A DNA stretch of 64,000 bases from Flavisolibacter tropicus (GCF_001644645.1 NZ_CP011390.1:4791501-4855500), one strand, 5' to 3'. Shown: positions 9,635 through 18,310, numbered from the stretch's first letter. Made by a program: numbers and translations. Notes: generated from the sequence alone by a model not told the origin.

Positions 9635-9961
9635 ATGGAACTAGTAAAGAATGTATATGATTTAGTTAAAAGATATCCAAGAGAGGAATTGTATGCTTTA
9701 ACACAACAAACAAAAAGAGCAGTGGTGTCAATCCCATCCAATATTGCTGAAGGGATAGGTAGGAATTATAAGAAAGATACCATTCAATTCTTGCACATTT
9801 CAAGAGGTTCTTTGTATGAGTTAGAAACTTTGTTGTTGATTGCTCATTCATTGGACTTTCTGGAAGAAGTTAGTTTGGATTCTTTGATCAGGCAGGTTCA
9901 GGAATGTTTACGTCTCTTAAATGGATTGATTGCCTATTATGAGAAGTCAAACCTGAAATAA
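9635..9961 (+). CDS. Four helix bundle protein (S23/23S rRNA-IVP family)
   Basis: A 108-residue, mainly alpha-helical protein with the family signature: VYDLVKRYPREELYALTQQTKRAVVSIPSNIAEG, then the GSLYELETLLLIA block. Relatives are encoded in intervening sequences of 23S rRNA genes or as free-standing copies, and the diversity-generating-retroelement protein Avd has the same fold. No nuclease motif is known. It interrupts the moxR operon. The 3' flank 9959-9994 is a run of ACTGTCAACTGTC-like repeats, which supports acquisition as a unit. Confidence 0.85.
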   Translation: MELVKNVYDLVKRYPREELYALTQQTKRAVVSIPSNIAEGIGRNYKKDTIQFLHISRGSLYELETLLLIAHSLDFLEEVSLDSLIRQVQECLRLLNGLIAYYEKSNLK

Positions 9962-9994
9962 CTGTCAACTGTCATCTCTCAACTGTCAACTATT
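9960..9994. repeat. Short degenerate tandem repeats (CAACTGTCA)
   Basis: CAACTGTCA-type units occur several times between the four-helix-bundle gene and the DUF58 gene. They look like the 3' boundary of the inserted small gene. Confidence 0.45.
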
Positions 9995-9995
9995 A

Positions 9996-10868
9996 ATGCT
10001 AACAACAGCAGATATATTAAAGAAGGTTCGCGAGCTGGAGATTAAGAGTAAAAAGCTTACTACAGATTTATTCACTGGTGAATATCATAGTGCTTTTAAG
10101 GGACGTGGTATGTCGTTCAAGGAGGTTCGTGAATATGCGCCTGGCGATGATATACGCTTTATTGACTGGAACGTATCGGCGCGTTTTGGACACCCCTTTA
10201 GTAAAGTGTTTGAAGAGGAGCGCGAGCTAACAGTAATGCTGCTTATTGATGTGAGCGGCTCTTCTCTGTTTGGTACTGTCAATAATCGCAAGCGTGATAT
10301 GGCAACAGAGATCGCTGCCGTGCTGGCATTTTCAGCGGTTAACAATGGTGACAAAGTAGGGGCCATCTTGTATAGCAACAAAGTGGAGAAGTACATTCCA
10401 CCCCGTAAAGGGAAGCAGCATGCATTGTTCCTGGTACGCCAGTTATTGTCTATTCAAAGTGAAGGCAAGGGGACCTATTTGAGTCCGGCCTTAAAACTGT
10501 TCCAGAATACCACACGCCAGCGGAGCATTGCTTTCATCTTAAGCGACTTTATCGATGCCAATTATAGTGAGTCTTTACGCGTGTCGGCGAACAAGCATGA
10601 TGTAGTAGGGATCAAGCTATATGATAAAATGGATCGGTTCTTACCAAAAGTAGGCTTGTTGAAAGTAGAGGATGCTGAAACTGGTGAACAAAAATGGGTG
10701 GATACCAACAACGATCTGGTGCGTCATGAATACGAGCGAGAGTTTTTTAGAATTACTGATTATTGCAATGAGGTGTTTAAGAAAAGTGCAGCCAGTCTCT
10801 TGCATATTCGTACAGACGAGGATTATGTAAAAGTGCTACAACATTTCTTTATTAGTCGGAATAAATAA
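9996..10868 (+). CDS. DUF58 domain protein (Bat operon)
   Basis: A 290-residue protein with the DUF58 core: GEYHSAFKGRGMSFKEVREYAPGDDIRFIDWNVSAR (about 28-63), followed by a VWA-like fold with MIDAS motif DVSGS at 85-89. DUF58 proteins accompany MoxR ATPases in the aerotolerance (Bat) operons of Bacteroidota. It has no transmembrane segment, so it is likely cytoplasmic. The TAA stop shares its last A with the ATG of the next gene (10868), implying translational coupling. Confidence 0.92.
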   Translation: MLTTADILKKVRELEIKSKKLTTDLFTGEYHSAFKGRGMSFKEVREYAPGDDIRFIDWNVSARFGHPFSKVFEEERELTVMLLIDVSGSSLFGTVNNRKRDMATEIAAVLAFSAVNNGDKVGAILYSNKVEKYIPPRKGKQHALFLVRQLLSIQSEGKGTYLSPALKLFQNTTRQRSIAFILSDFIDANYSESLRVSANKHDVVGIKLYDKMDRFLPKVGLLKVEDAETGEQKWVDTNNDLVRHEYEREFFRITDYCNEVFKKSAASLLHIRTDEDYVKVLQHFFISRNK

Positions 10869-11728
10869 TGACAGGACGGATTTTAACGATACTTCTTTTT
10901 CTTTTCTATACCCAAACAGGCCTTACCCAGAAAACGAATGTAAACGTAGCGGTAGATCGCAACCAGATTTTAATTGGTGAGCAGCTTACCTTAACAATCG
11001 AGGCTGTAGTGCCCAACGCTGGTTACTGGCCGGCTATTGACACCATACCGCATTTTGAGATCATGCAGTCTAAAATAGACTCGCAGCAAAATGGCAATAA
11101 TCTACAAATCAAGCATACCCTTACGCTGACTAGCTGGGATAGCGGGCGCTGGAGCATTCCTGCAATTGTTATTAGCGGACACAATAAGACAAAGCCTATA
11201 CCCATTACCGTTAGTTTCTCTTCACCATTTGATCCGAATCAGGATTATCATGATGTAAAGGATATCATGGAGGTAGAACGGCCCGCGCGGGAAACATGGT
11301 TTTGGTATCTTATAGGCTTACTGTTACTATTTGTTTTATTTGTCTTGCTATTTCCTACTAAAAAGAAAAAGAAGGCAGAAGGGTTTGTGCCGGATGAGGG
11401 TATTTACCGCGAGTCATTAAAAAGACTGGACAAGTTACAGCAGCAACCACCTGCTGAAGCCAAACTGTTCTATACAGAAATGATTATTATTTTCAGAGAT
11501 TATCTCTATAAGCGAAAGGGTATTCAGTCTCATGCGCAAACTACAGATGATCTCAGCCATCAATTGAAAAAGTTGGATTTAGATGATGCCACATATCGCC
11601 CGCTGGTTCAAACGCTGCTGTTAAGTGACTTGGTAAAGTTTGCCAGGTTTGAGCCGATAAAAAGCGATAATGAAAAAGCATTGGATACGATCCGTCAAAG
11701 TATAATAGCTATAGAGAAAGGACAATGA
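10868..11728 (+). CDS. BatD-like membrane-anchored protein
   Basis: A 286-residue protein with a signal peptide (to about TGLTQ), a periplasmic beta-rich domain (residues 22-130) beginning NVAVDRNQILIGEQLTLTI as in BatD/DUF4381-type proteins, one transmembrane helix at about 140-160 followed by KKKKK, and a cytoplasmic helical tail. The topology suggests it links periplasm and cytoplasm for the MoxR/VWA complex. It is much shorter than typical BatD (about 600 residues). It overlaps the VWA gene by 4 nt (ATGA). Confidence 0.8.
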   Translation: MTGRILTILLFLFYTQTGLTQKTNVNVAVDRNQILIGEQLTLTIEAVVPNAGYWPAIDTIPHFEIMQSKIDSQQNGNNLQIKHTLTLTSWDSGRWSIPAIVISGHNKTKPIPITVSFSSPFDPNQDYHDVKDIMEVERPARETWFWYLIGLLLLFVLFVLLFPTKKKKKAEGFVPDEGIYRESLKRLDKLQQQPPAEAKLFYTEMIIIFRDYLYKRKGIQSHAQTTDDLSHQLKKLDLDDATYRPLVQTLLLSDLVKFARFEPIKSDNEKALDTIRQSIIAIEKGQ

Positions 11729-12726
11729 TGCTATACGATTGGGTACAAAATATAGAGTTTAAATATATCTGGGTTTTGCCGGCATTGGGAATGTTGCCAG
11801 TGTTGGCCTGGTTGCGCTTTCGCATGGCGCGTTCGTTAAAGGCCGCCTTTCCGGTAACTACTACAAAGGCATTCCAGGAACGGGGTGGTAAAGCCGCATG
11901 GGTGCAATTTCCTTTTTGGCTGCAGCTGTTGGCTATTGGCTGTTTGCTAGTAGCGTTGGCTCGTCCGCAAATACGGGATGTACGTAATAGAAAAACAGGT
12001 GAAGGCATTGATATTGTACTCTGTATGGATGTGAGTGGTAGTATGCTCTCGCAGGACTTTTCACCCAACCGCTTATCGGTGGCCAAGGATATGGCTATTG
12101 AGTTTGTACGCAATAGGCCCATTGATCAAATTGGCTTGGTGATCTTTTCGGGTGAAAGCTTTACACAATACCCGATTACCACCGACCATGAAGGGTTAGT
12201 AACACAGATTTTAAGTCTTCGTAGTGGGATGTTGGAAGATGGAACCTTAATAGGTGAGGGGTTGGCTACATCCGTTCAACGTTTGGCTACCAGCAAGTCG
12301 AAGAGCAAGGTTGTTATTCTGCTTACCGATGGTAAAGAAGAAGCACCTGAAACCCGTTTGATTGATCCGAATACCGCCTTAGAAATTGCTAAAGCAAAAG
12401 GTGTACGTGTATATAGTATTGGGATGGCGGGCATGGACCGGGTGCTGGTCCAAGAGGGTGGTGTGGTTACCCGCTCTGAGCCGCTTTTAGATGAGGCTTT
12501 GCTTAAGCGCATTGCTACTCAAACGGGTGGACAGTACTTTAGAGCCCGCAATAAGGAAGGGCTACAACTGATTTATGAACAAATTGATCGCTTGGAAAAG
12601 TCTAAGGTAGAAGTCACTTCTCGTACCCGTTACCAGGAGCAGTTCCCGTATTTTATTTTAGCTGCACTTATACTCCTTGCCTTATCATTACTTTTGAAGT
12701 ATACAATCTTACGTACATTTCCATAA
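11725..12726 (+). CDS. VWA domain membrane protein, BatA-like
   Basis: A 333-residue protein with two N-terminal hydrophobic segments (about 14-30 and 66-80), a von Willebrand A domain with intact MIDAS DVSGS at 102-106 and LLTDGKEE further on, and a C-terminal transmembrane helix (about 307-327). This is the BatA layout. MIDAS metal binding is expected to mediate partner contact with the MoxR/DUF58 proteins. Only one such gene is present; usual BatA operons carry a second VWA gene (batB) and a TPR gene (batC), absent here. Its stop overlaps the rsgA start. Confidence 0.9.
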   Translation: MMLYDWVQNIEFKYIWVLPALGMLPVLAWLRFRMARSLKAAFPVTTTKAFQERGGKAAWVQFPFWLQLLAIGCLLVALARPQIRDVRNRKTGEGIDIVLCMDVSGSMLSQDFSPNRLSVAKDMAIEFVRNRPIDQIGLVIFSGESFTQYPITTDHEGLVTQILSLRSGMLEDGTLIGEGLATSVQRLATSKSKSKVVILLTDGKEEAPETRLIDPNTALEIAKAKGVRVYSIGMAGMDRVLVQEGGVVTRSEPLLDEALLKRIATQTGGQYFRARNKEGLQLIYEQIDRLEKSKVEVTSRTRYQEQFPYFILAALILLALSLLLKYTILRTFP

Positions 12727-13658
12727 TGGCAACAGGTATAGTTTATAGGTCTACAGGTAGTTGGTACAATGTAAAGGATGAACAAGGGAAGTTCTGGAAT
12801 GCCCGTATAAAAGGTGTTTTCAAGCTTGATAATATTACCTCAACCAATCCCATTGCCGTAGGTGACCTGGTAGAATTTGAAACCGAGAATGAAAATGAAA
12901 ACTCGGTTATTATTACCAAGATTCATGGCCGTAGGAACTATATCAACCGGCAGTCGCCACGCATGAAGCACCAGCATCATATTGTGGCGTCAAATCTGGA
13001 TCAGTCAATACTAATAGCTACTGTAAAAGATCCGCGCACCTCACAAGGCTTTATAGATCGCTTTCTGGTGGCTTGTGAAATGTACCACGTACCTGCCGTT
13101 CTTATTTTCAACAAGTTAGACGCCTATAAAGACAAGGACTTTGAGCAGTTGGCTATCATGCAAGAGATGTATGAAGGTATAGGCTATAAAGTGCTACCGC
13201 TTAGTGTCAAAAACAAAACAGGATTAGAAGAGGTAGAAAGTTTGCTAAAGGATAAAACCTCTCTAATAAGTGGACATAGCGGAGTAGGGAAGTCGTCGTT
13301 TATAAATACTATTATTCCGGGGAGTAAGATCAAAGTGAAAGACGTAAGTAATTGGAGTGGGAAAGGGCAGCACACCACTACGTTTGCAGAAATGTATGAT
13401 CTGCCTTTTGGTGGAAAGATTATAGATACTCCAGGGATGCGCGAATTTGGACTGGTAGATGTTGGGCGTTTTGAGTTAAGCGGCTATTTTCCCGAAATGC
13501 GCGAACGCCTGAATGATTGCCAGTTTAATAACTGCCAGCACATAAACGAACCAGGTTGCGCTATTAAGCAAGCTGTAATTGATGGAGAGATTACCGAAGA
13601 TCGTTATGTAAGCTATTACAATATCTTAGTGAGCATTCCGGAACAAAGCTGGAAATAA
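12726..13658 (+). CDS. rsgA: Ribosome small subunit-dependent GTPase A
   Basis: A 310-residue circularly permuted GTPase that aids 30S maturation. An N-terminal OB-fold (about 1-80) is followed by G4 NKLD (129-132), G1 GHSGVGKS (183-190) and G3 DTPG (234-237), in the permuted order typical of RsgA. A C-terminal zinc motif has C265, C270, H272 and C278. It is the last gene of the coupled operon (start overlaps the BatA-like stop), so ribosome assembly is co-expressed with the Bat genes. Confidence 0.96.
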   Translation: MATGIVYRSTGSWYNVKDEQGKFWNARIKGVFKLDNITSTNPIAVGDLVEFETENENENSVIITKIHGRRNYINRQSPRMKHQHHIVASNLDQSILIATVKDPRTSQGFIDRFLVACEMYHVPAVLIFNKLDAYKDKDFEQLAIMQEMYEGIGYKVLPLSVKNKTGLEEVESLLKDKTSLISGHSGVGKSSFINTIIPGSKIKVKDVSNWSGKGQHTTTFAEMYDLPFGGKIIDTPGMREFGLVDVGRFELSGYFPEMRERLNDCQFNNCQHINEPGCAIKQAVIDGEITEDRYVSYYNILVSIPEQSWK

Positions 13659-13766
13659 AGGGCCGAGCACGCCCCGGCCCCTAAAGGGGAGGGCTGCGCT
13701 CGTGAATGGTCAATGGTGAGTGGTGAATAGGGCTGCACGCAAACCCTTAAAAGCAAACGCACTTAT
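13659..13766. repeat. Intergenic repeat cluster after rsgA
   Basis: It contains a CCCCTAAAGGGG hairpin core and, at 13698-13726, a 29-nt segment rich in TGGTGA units. The reverse complement of that segment recurs with 28 of 29 matches at 26230-26258. Confidence 0.55.
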
Positions 13767-13805
13767 AAAACAAAAGCACTCCTTTAATTGGAGTGCTTTT
13801 GTTTT
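13767..13805. terminator. Strong bidirectional terminator after rsgA
   Basis: A perfect 16-bp stem (13767-13782 with 13790-13805), 7-nt loop, core AAAAGCACTCC/GGAGTGCTTTT with T-rich ends on both strands. It ends the moxR-rsgA operon and can serve the convergent gene at 13957. A related core is used at 25709-25737. Confidence 0.85.
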
Positions 13806-13956
13806 ATTTATCAATTCTCTTTTCTTCTTTCTTTATATCCTCTCTTAGCTTTCTGTGCGCCCCGGCGCGCTTTGCGTACAGCGTATAGCTTGTTGCGTGC
13901 AGCTTATAGCCTTTTCACGTTTGACGTAAAGACAAACTACATTGGAAAAACATTGG

Positions 13957-14283
13957 TTATAGACGTCTCATGTCGATTGACATCAGCTTTCCTTCCAATA
14001 CATTGGCTAATTCTACAACGGCTTCATTAGCGCGTTTGGATGCTTCCTGCATATGTGTTGGAAAAAGTGAGATACCGTTATAAATACTATAACACAAGGT
14101 GATAAGATGCTTACCAAAGGAGAAATCCCAATTGATGGCATCAAAGTCATCTTCCTTGTTCGTGAACTTTACTTGTAAATCGGTTTTTAAGATGTCAGCA
14201 ATCAGGTAGAAGCGGTTTAGTTCGGCGTCATCGTCTAATACGGCTTCAGTACAACCTAAAGCTGTTCGTAGGGTTAGACTCAT
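13957..14283 (-). CDS. Hypothetical protein
   Basis: A 108-residue protein starting MSLTLRTALGCTEAVLDDDAELNRFYLIADILKTDLQVKFTNKEDDFDAINWDF. A longer reading from 14331 adds 16 unlikely residues. It appears soluble and mixed alpha/beta with no signal peptide or cysteine motif. I do not recognise a family. Genuine coding is supported by its acidic, well-mixed composition, the downstream terminator and the adjacent lipoprotein gene on the same strand 59 bp upstream. Confidence 0.6.
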   Translation of the reverse strand: MSLTLRTALGCTEAVLDDDAELNRFYLIADILKTDLQVKFTNKEDDFDAINWDFSFGKHLITLCYSIYNGISLFPTHMQEASKRANEAVVELANVLEGKLMSIDMRRL

Positions 14284-14342
14284 AGTATGGGGTTTTAAAC
14301 TAAGACACAACAATTGTGTCATTAGCTGCATAACACCAACCC

Positions 14343-14513
14343 CTATCCTTTGAACTTTGGAGATTTTTTTGGCGCACTGCCATCCAGTACCTTTTCAGCG
14401 CCTACATTTCTGCCATTACTGGGGCATCCTTGCTTGTTTTTGGAGAAAACACCACAAGAACTTAACAAAAGCGTAATAATTGAAGCTGTAAGTAAAAAGC
14501 GCGTGCTTTTCAT
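14343..14513 (-). CDS. Small lipoprotein, 56 residues
   Basis: The minus strand encodes a signal sequence (residues 1-19, MKSTRFLLTASIITLLLSS) followed by a lipobox cysteine at 20 and a short basic tail, CGVFSKNKQGCPSNGRNVG through APKKSPKFKG. The pattern of a Sec/SPII lipoprotein with a short polar mature part (36 residues, two Cys in the mature chain) supports a real gene. Function is unknown. It sits between the hypothetical protein and the gamma-carbonic anhydrase gene, all on the minus strand. Confidence 0.7.
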   Translation of the reverse strand: MKSTRFLLTASIITLLLSSCGVFSKNKQGCPSNGRNVGAEKVLDGSAPKKSPKFKG

Positions 14514-14570
14514 ATTCGGGGATATTTATACCTAAAGAACGGAAATTTTTGGCAGAAAAGTATATCGGTC

Positions 14571-14655
14571 CACGGTCGACAATCCACTGACCACTGTGTG
14601 GAAAGCTAATTCAGGTAGTTTATTCTGTCGACTGAGAACTGCCGACCGTGGACTG
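14571..14655. repeat. Inverted GTCCACGGTCG repeats
   Basis: Two copies of a GTCCACGGTCGrCArT unit in opposite orientation, at about 14573-14589 and 14633-14650. The second forms the last codons of the gamma-carbonic anhydrase gene. Confidence 0.6.
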
Positions 14656-15180
14656 GGCTTCATTTACATTATCAAACCACTTACTATAGCGTATGTAATT
14701 ATTGGCAATACGGTTGATTTCACCTTCCACTTTTTCCTGGGAGATCGTTTTTACTTTTTTGGCAGGTACACCAGCATAAATAGAGCCGCCTTCGCAAATG
14801 GTGCCTTCCAATACTACAGCACCGGCAGCAATAATTGTATTGCTATGTACAATAGCATTGTCCATAACTATGGAACCCATGCCTACCAACACATTATCAT
14901 GTAGTGTACAACCATGTACTATGGCATTATGACCAATGGAAACGTTATTCCCAATAATGGCTTTTGTTTTTTGATAGGTAGCATGAATAACAGCACCATC
15001 CTGCACATTTACTTTATTACCCATGCGAATACTGTTAACATCACCGCGTACTACAGTATTAAACCAAATGCTGCACTGGTTGCCCATTACTACATCGCCA
15101 ACAATGGTAGCATTTGGTGCTATAAAACAATCCTCACCCCACTGAGGGTTCTTGTCTTCAACTGGTAATATCAAAGCCAT
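14620..15180 (-). CDS. Gamma-carbonic anhydrase family protein
   Basis: A 186-residue left-handed beta-helix protein with hexapeptide repeats from about residue 20 to 140. VRGDVNSIRMGNKVNVQDGAVIHAT and SIGHNAIVHGCTLHDNVLVGMG carry the three zinc-binding histidines in the pattern of the YrdA/PaaY group. Such proteins bind Zn, but carbonic anhydrase activity varies. The last 12 residues (AQSTVGSSQSTE) do not belong to the family; they are encoded by an intergenic-type repeat, so the natural terminus was probably extended by repeat insertion. It is divergent from the membrane protein at 15331. Confidence 0.9.
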   Translation of the reverse strand: MALILPVEDKNPQWGEDCFIAPNATIVGDVVMGNQCSIWFNTVVRGDVNSIRMGNKVNVQDGAVIHATYQKTKAIIGNNVSIGHNAIVHGCTLHDNVLVGMGSIVMDNAIVHSNTIIAAGAVVLEGTICEGGSIYAGVPAKKVKTISQEKVEGEINRIANNYIRYSKWFDNVNEAQSTVGSSQSTE

Positions 15181-15330
15181 AAAAGCGTCTTTTCTTAAAT
15201 GCAGAATTACGAATTTTCTTTCAGGCAGCCTGCAATTCTGGAATACATGAGCCGTAATAGAAAATAGTCGATAAAATATTTGGAAGTGATAATTATTTCT
15301 TGTTTACTTTGTAGTTCAAAGTGCTTTTTT

Positions 15331-15990
15331 ATGGTCAGTCAAAACCAACAATTAGAGGCTTTACAAGATATTCGTCGCATTATGCAACGCTCCAGTCGTT
15401 TTATTTCTTTAAGCGGATTGAGTGGCATAGCTGCCGGTATTTGGGCCTTAGTAGGAGCCTATATAGCATATGACTGGATCTATGAATATTATGTAAGCTA
15501 TAATTCCGAAGGTTATACTGGTATTGCTTTTCAAAAGCTGAAGCTGTCTTTAGTGGTTTTAGCCGCTGCGGTGTTAGGAGCCGCATTAGTATCAGCGTTT
15601 TACTTCACCTGGCGTCGCGCCAACAAAAACAATTTGCCTATTTGGGATCATACAGCTAAAACACTTACGCTAAATATGGCCATTCCTTTGGTAACAGGTG
15701 GCTTATTGATTTTAGCATTATTGCGATATAACGACTGGCGGTTTGTAGCACCACTCTGTTTGATCTTTTATGGCTTGGCCTTAGTAAATGGAAGTAAGTA
15801 CACCTTAAGCGAAATACGATATTTAGGTATTTGCCAAATCATATTGGGCCTGGTTAATACACAATTTATTGGTTATGGCCTGTACTTCTGGGCAGTAGGT
15901 TTTGGAGTACTGCATATCATTTATGGATTTATTATGTGGTGGAAACATGAGCGTCAATCATCAAACGATATGGTTATCGCTAACAGATAA
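15331..15990 (+). CDS. Multi-pass membrane protein upstream of a winged-helix regulator
   Basis: A 219-residue protein starting MVSQNQQLEALQDIRRIMQRSSRFISLSGLSGIAAG, with a cytoplasmic N-terminal helix and about six transmembrane segments. A longer reading from 15280 lacks support; the TACTTTG box at 15305-15311 fits the later start. Pairing with a downstream DNA-binding protein, 3 nt away, suggests a sensor or partner role, which is inference. I do not recognise a named family. Confidence 0.8.
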   Translation: MVSQNQQLEALQDIRRIMQRSSRFISLSGLSGIAAGIWALVGAYIAYDWIYEYYVSYNSEGYTGIAFQKLKLSLVVLAAAVLGAALVSAFYFTWRRANKNNLPIWDHTAKTLTLNMAIPLVTGGLLILALLRYNDWRFVAPLCLIFYGLALVNGSKYTLSEIRYLGICQIILGLVNTQFIGYGLYFWAVGFGVLHIIYGFIMWWKHERQSSNDMVIANR

Positions 15991-15993
15991 GGA

Positions 15994-16299
15994 ATGAGCG
16001 TCAATAATCCCATAGCAGGTTTAAACAAGGTGTTCGACAACCGTATCCGGTTGGGAGTGATGAGCATGCTTATGGTCAATGAAGAAGTAAGCTTCAATGA
16101 TTTGAAAGGCATGCTGGAAGTAACTGATGGCAACCTGGCTACGCATTTGATTAACCTGGAAGAAAATGACCTGATCAAAGTGCACAAGGGATTCATTGGC
16201 CGTAAAACCAACACAACTTATTCAATTACAAAAGCAGGTGAAAAAGCATTTACAGATCATATCACAGCTTTGGAAAAAATGATCAATGGCGTAAAGTAA
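15994..16299 (+). CDS. Winged-helix transcriptional regulator
   Basis: A 101-residue MarR/ArsR-like winged-helix protein: helix-turn-helix in FNDLKGMLEVTDGNLATHLINLEENDLIKVHKGF and a wing in GRKTNTTYSITKAGEKAF. Such small single-domain regulators commonly sit in front of CreD genes in Bacteroidota. It probably autoregulates this operon and controls creD further on; no operator was identified. Confidence 0.9.
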   Translation: MSVNNPIAGLNKVFDNRIRLGVMSMLMVNEEVSFNDLKGMLEVTDGNLATHLINLEENDLIKVHKGFIGRKTNTTYSITKAGEKAFTDHITALEKMINGVK

Positions 16300-16368
16300 A
16301 TATTTTTTTGCCCTTACACTTTGAAATGCAAAGCACTTTTTATTATAGGAAATCTTAATACTACAGTT

Positions 16369-17775
16369 ATGAAGATCAAAATGATTTTACCAGCTCTTAC
16401 AGAAGCAAAAAGCCCCTACTGGCGGCCTATCAAGTACTCTTTGTTTCCTCCGCTTGGCTTGGCTACACTGGCTGCTTATTGCTCGCCGGACGATCAGATT
16501 GATTTACAAGATGAACATGTTGAAGTTTTAAATATTGATGATAATCCCCAATTGGTAATTATCCAGGTGTATATAACCAATGCTTTTCGTGCTTATGCAT
16601 TGGCAGACCATTATAGGAAAAAAGGGGCTCATGTATGCTTGGGTGGTCTACATGTTTCTTCACTACCAGAAGAAGCCGCACAACATGCTGATACCATCTT
16701 TATTGGACCAGGAGAAGATACTTTTCCAAAATTTCTTGATGATTTTAGAAAAGGAAATCCTCAAAAGATATACCTCAACGCTAAACGTGATATCAGCGAG
16801 GTGCCACCAATTCGCAGAGACCTGATCAAACGGCATTTATACCTAGTGCCTAATTCAATTGTGGTATCAAGGGGCTGCCCACATCATTGCGACTTCTGTT
16901 ATAAAGATGCTTTTTTTGAAGGTGGTAAATCTTTTTACACACAACGTGTTGATTCCGCTCTAGCAGAAATAAATCGCTTGCCGGGAAGGCACTTGTACTT
17001 TCTGGATGATCATTTATTAGGTAATCAAAAATTTGCATCTGCTTTGTTTGCAGGTATGCAAGGTATGAACCGTGTCTTTCAAGGAGCGTCAACGATTGAT
17101 GCTGTTTTAAGAGGTAACCTGATAGAACACGCGGCTAAAGCTGGAATGCGCTCTGTCTTTATTGGCTTTGAATCCTTAAGTTCCTCCAACTTGCAACAAA
17201 GCAATAAGAAACAAAATCTTGGAAAGGACTATACAACCGCCATCAAACGGCTACATGATTTGGGCATCATGATCAATGGTAGCTTTGTGTTTGGTTTAGA
17301 TGATGATGATAAAGATGTATTCAAGCGTACTGTAGACTGGGCGGTTGCTAATGGTTTAACAACTGCTACCTTTCATATTCTTACGCCTTACCCAAGCACA
17401 CGCTTGTTCCAAACAATGGAGCAACAAGGACGTATCCTTCATCGCAATTGGGAGTTATATGATACGAGGCAAGTTGTTTATAAAACGGTTGGACTAACAG
17501 CCAATGAATTAAAGCAAGGCTACGACTGGTCCTATCAATCATTCTATAGCTGGAGCAACATCCTAAAAGCCAGCGCTCAACACGATAATATTAAACATGC
17601 CATCAAGCATTTTACATATGCCGGTGGTTGGAAAAAGTTTGAACCGCTATGGAACTTCATTATTAAAACACAAGGGCTGAATAAGATGCTGCCATTACTG
17701 GAAGCCATTTTATCAAAAGTGGGTAGTAAAACCAATCAAAAACAGCCATTGTCTCCGTTCCCTGCTATTGCTTAA
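16369..17775 (+). CDS. Radical SAM protein with B12-binding-type N-terminal domain
   Basis: A 468-residue enzyme from the MKIKMILPALTEAKSPYW start; an upstream TTG at 16321 is less likely. The N-terminal Rossmann domain (1-135) is of the cobalamin-binding type, with PPLGLATLAAY, GGLHVSSLPEEA and GPGEDTFPKFL, but without an obvious DxHxxG motif. The radical SAM cluster motif C170-x3-C174-x2-C177 follows in SRGCPHHCDFCY. The C-terminal region has about 120 more residues. Substrate is unknown; relatives act on lipids, peptides or RNA. It lies inside the membrane-protein operon. Confidence 0.88.
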   Translation: MKIKMILPALTEAKSPYWRPIKYSLFPPLGLATLAAYCSPDDQIDLQDEHVEVLNIDDNPQLVIIQVYITNAFRAYALADHYRKKGAHVCLGGLHVSSLPEEAAQHADTIFIGPGEDTFPKFLDDFRKGNPQKIYLNAKRDISEVPPIRRDLIKRHLYLVPNSIVVSRGCPHHCDFCYKDAFFEGGKSFYTQRVDSALAEINRLPGRHLYFLDDHLLGNQKFASALFAGMQGMNRVFQGASTIDAVLRGNLIEHAAKAGMRSVFIGFESLSSSNLQQSNKKQNLGKDYTTAIKRLHDLGIMINGSFVFGLDDDDKDVFKRTVDWAVANGLTTATFHILTPYPSTRLFQTMEQQGRILHRNWELYDTRQVVYKTVGLTANELKQGYDWSYQSFYSWSNILKASAQHDNIKHAIKHFTYAGGWKKFEPLWNFIIKTQGLNKMLPLLEAILSKVGSKTNQKQPLSPFPAIA

Positions 17776-17800
17776 TAACTCCGCATTTTAAATACATTTT

Positions 17801-18310
17801 ATGATAGAGCAAATCATTCTAAAACGCATTCGCTTACTACTGCTGTTCTTTATCGTTAGTCTATTTTTAAGTGGTCTAACAGCTATTCCAGTTGCTCCAG
17901 AGTTACGTTGGCTATTAAAACATTTACCAGCAGACTCAATGGCAGCCACTCTTTTTCAAATTGTTTTGGAGGCTTATTTAGAAGTGCAAAACAAGTACAG
18001 CTTCTTATTATATGGGTACGATTGGCTGGCCTTTGCGCATTTTGTTTTAGCCATTCTTTTTATAGGCCCCTACAGGAATCCTGCACAGAATATCTGGGTG
18101 ATACAGTTTGGATTGATAGCCTGTGTACTCGTAATTCCATTTGCTTTAATAGCGGGCTATTTAAGGGGCTTGCCACTTTGGTGGCGCTTGGGTGATTGTG
18201 CTTTTGGTATCATAGGTTTTGCAGTTTTATGGCCTTGTTACCAATTGATAAAAAGACTGCAAACAATCCAATCCTTTCCTTTCTCACCTGTTCAATATGC
18301 CTGGCTATGA
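17801..18310 (+). CDS. Four-pass membrane protein, unknown
   Basis: A 169-residue protein with hydrophobic helices at about 12-30, 66-88, 95-120 and 130-150. It has conserved-looking polar spots such as YGYDWLAFAHFVLAILFIGPYRNP and GLPLWWRLGDCAFG. It is the first of three small membrane genes between the radical SAM gene and creD, and overlaps the next by 4 nt (ATGA). No family name is assigned. Confidence 0.75.
   Translation: MIEQIILKRIRLLLLFFIVSLFLSGLTAIPVAPELRWLLKHLPADSMAATLFQIVLEAYLEVQNKYSFLLYGYDWLAFAHFVLAILFIGPYRNPAQNIWVIQFGLIACVLVIPFALIAGYLRGLPLWWRLGDCAFGIIGFAVLWPCYQLIKRLQTIQSFPFSPVQYAWL

Noticed and set aside
9635..9961. Diversity-generating retroelement (Avd homologue)
   Set aside because: No reverse transcriptase, template repeat or variable repeat is nearby; the protein only shares the four-helix-bundle fold.
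16321..16368. Upstream TTG start for the radical SAM gene
   Set aside because: The extra 16 residues (MKCKALFIIGNLNTTV) do not fit the domain; MKIKMILPAL is the natural start.
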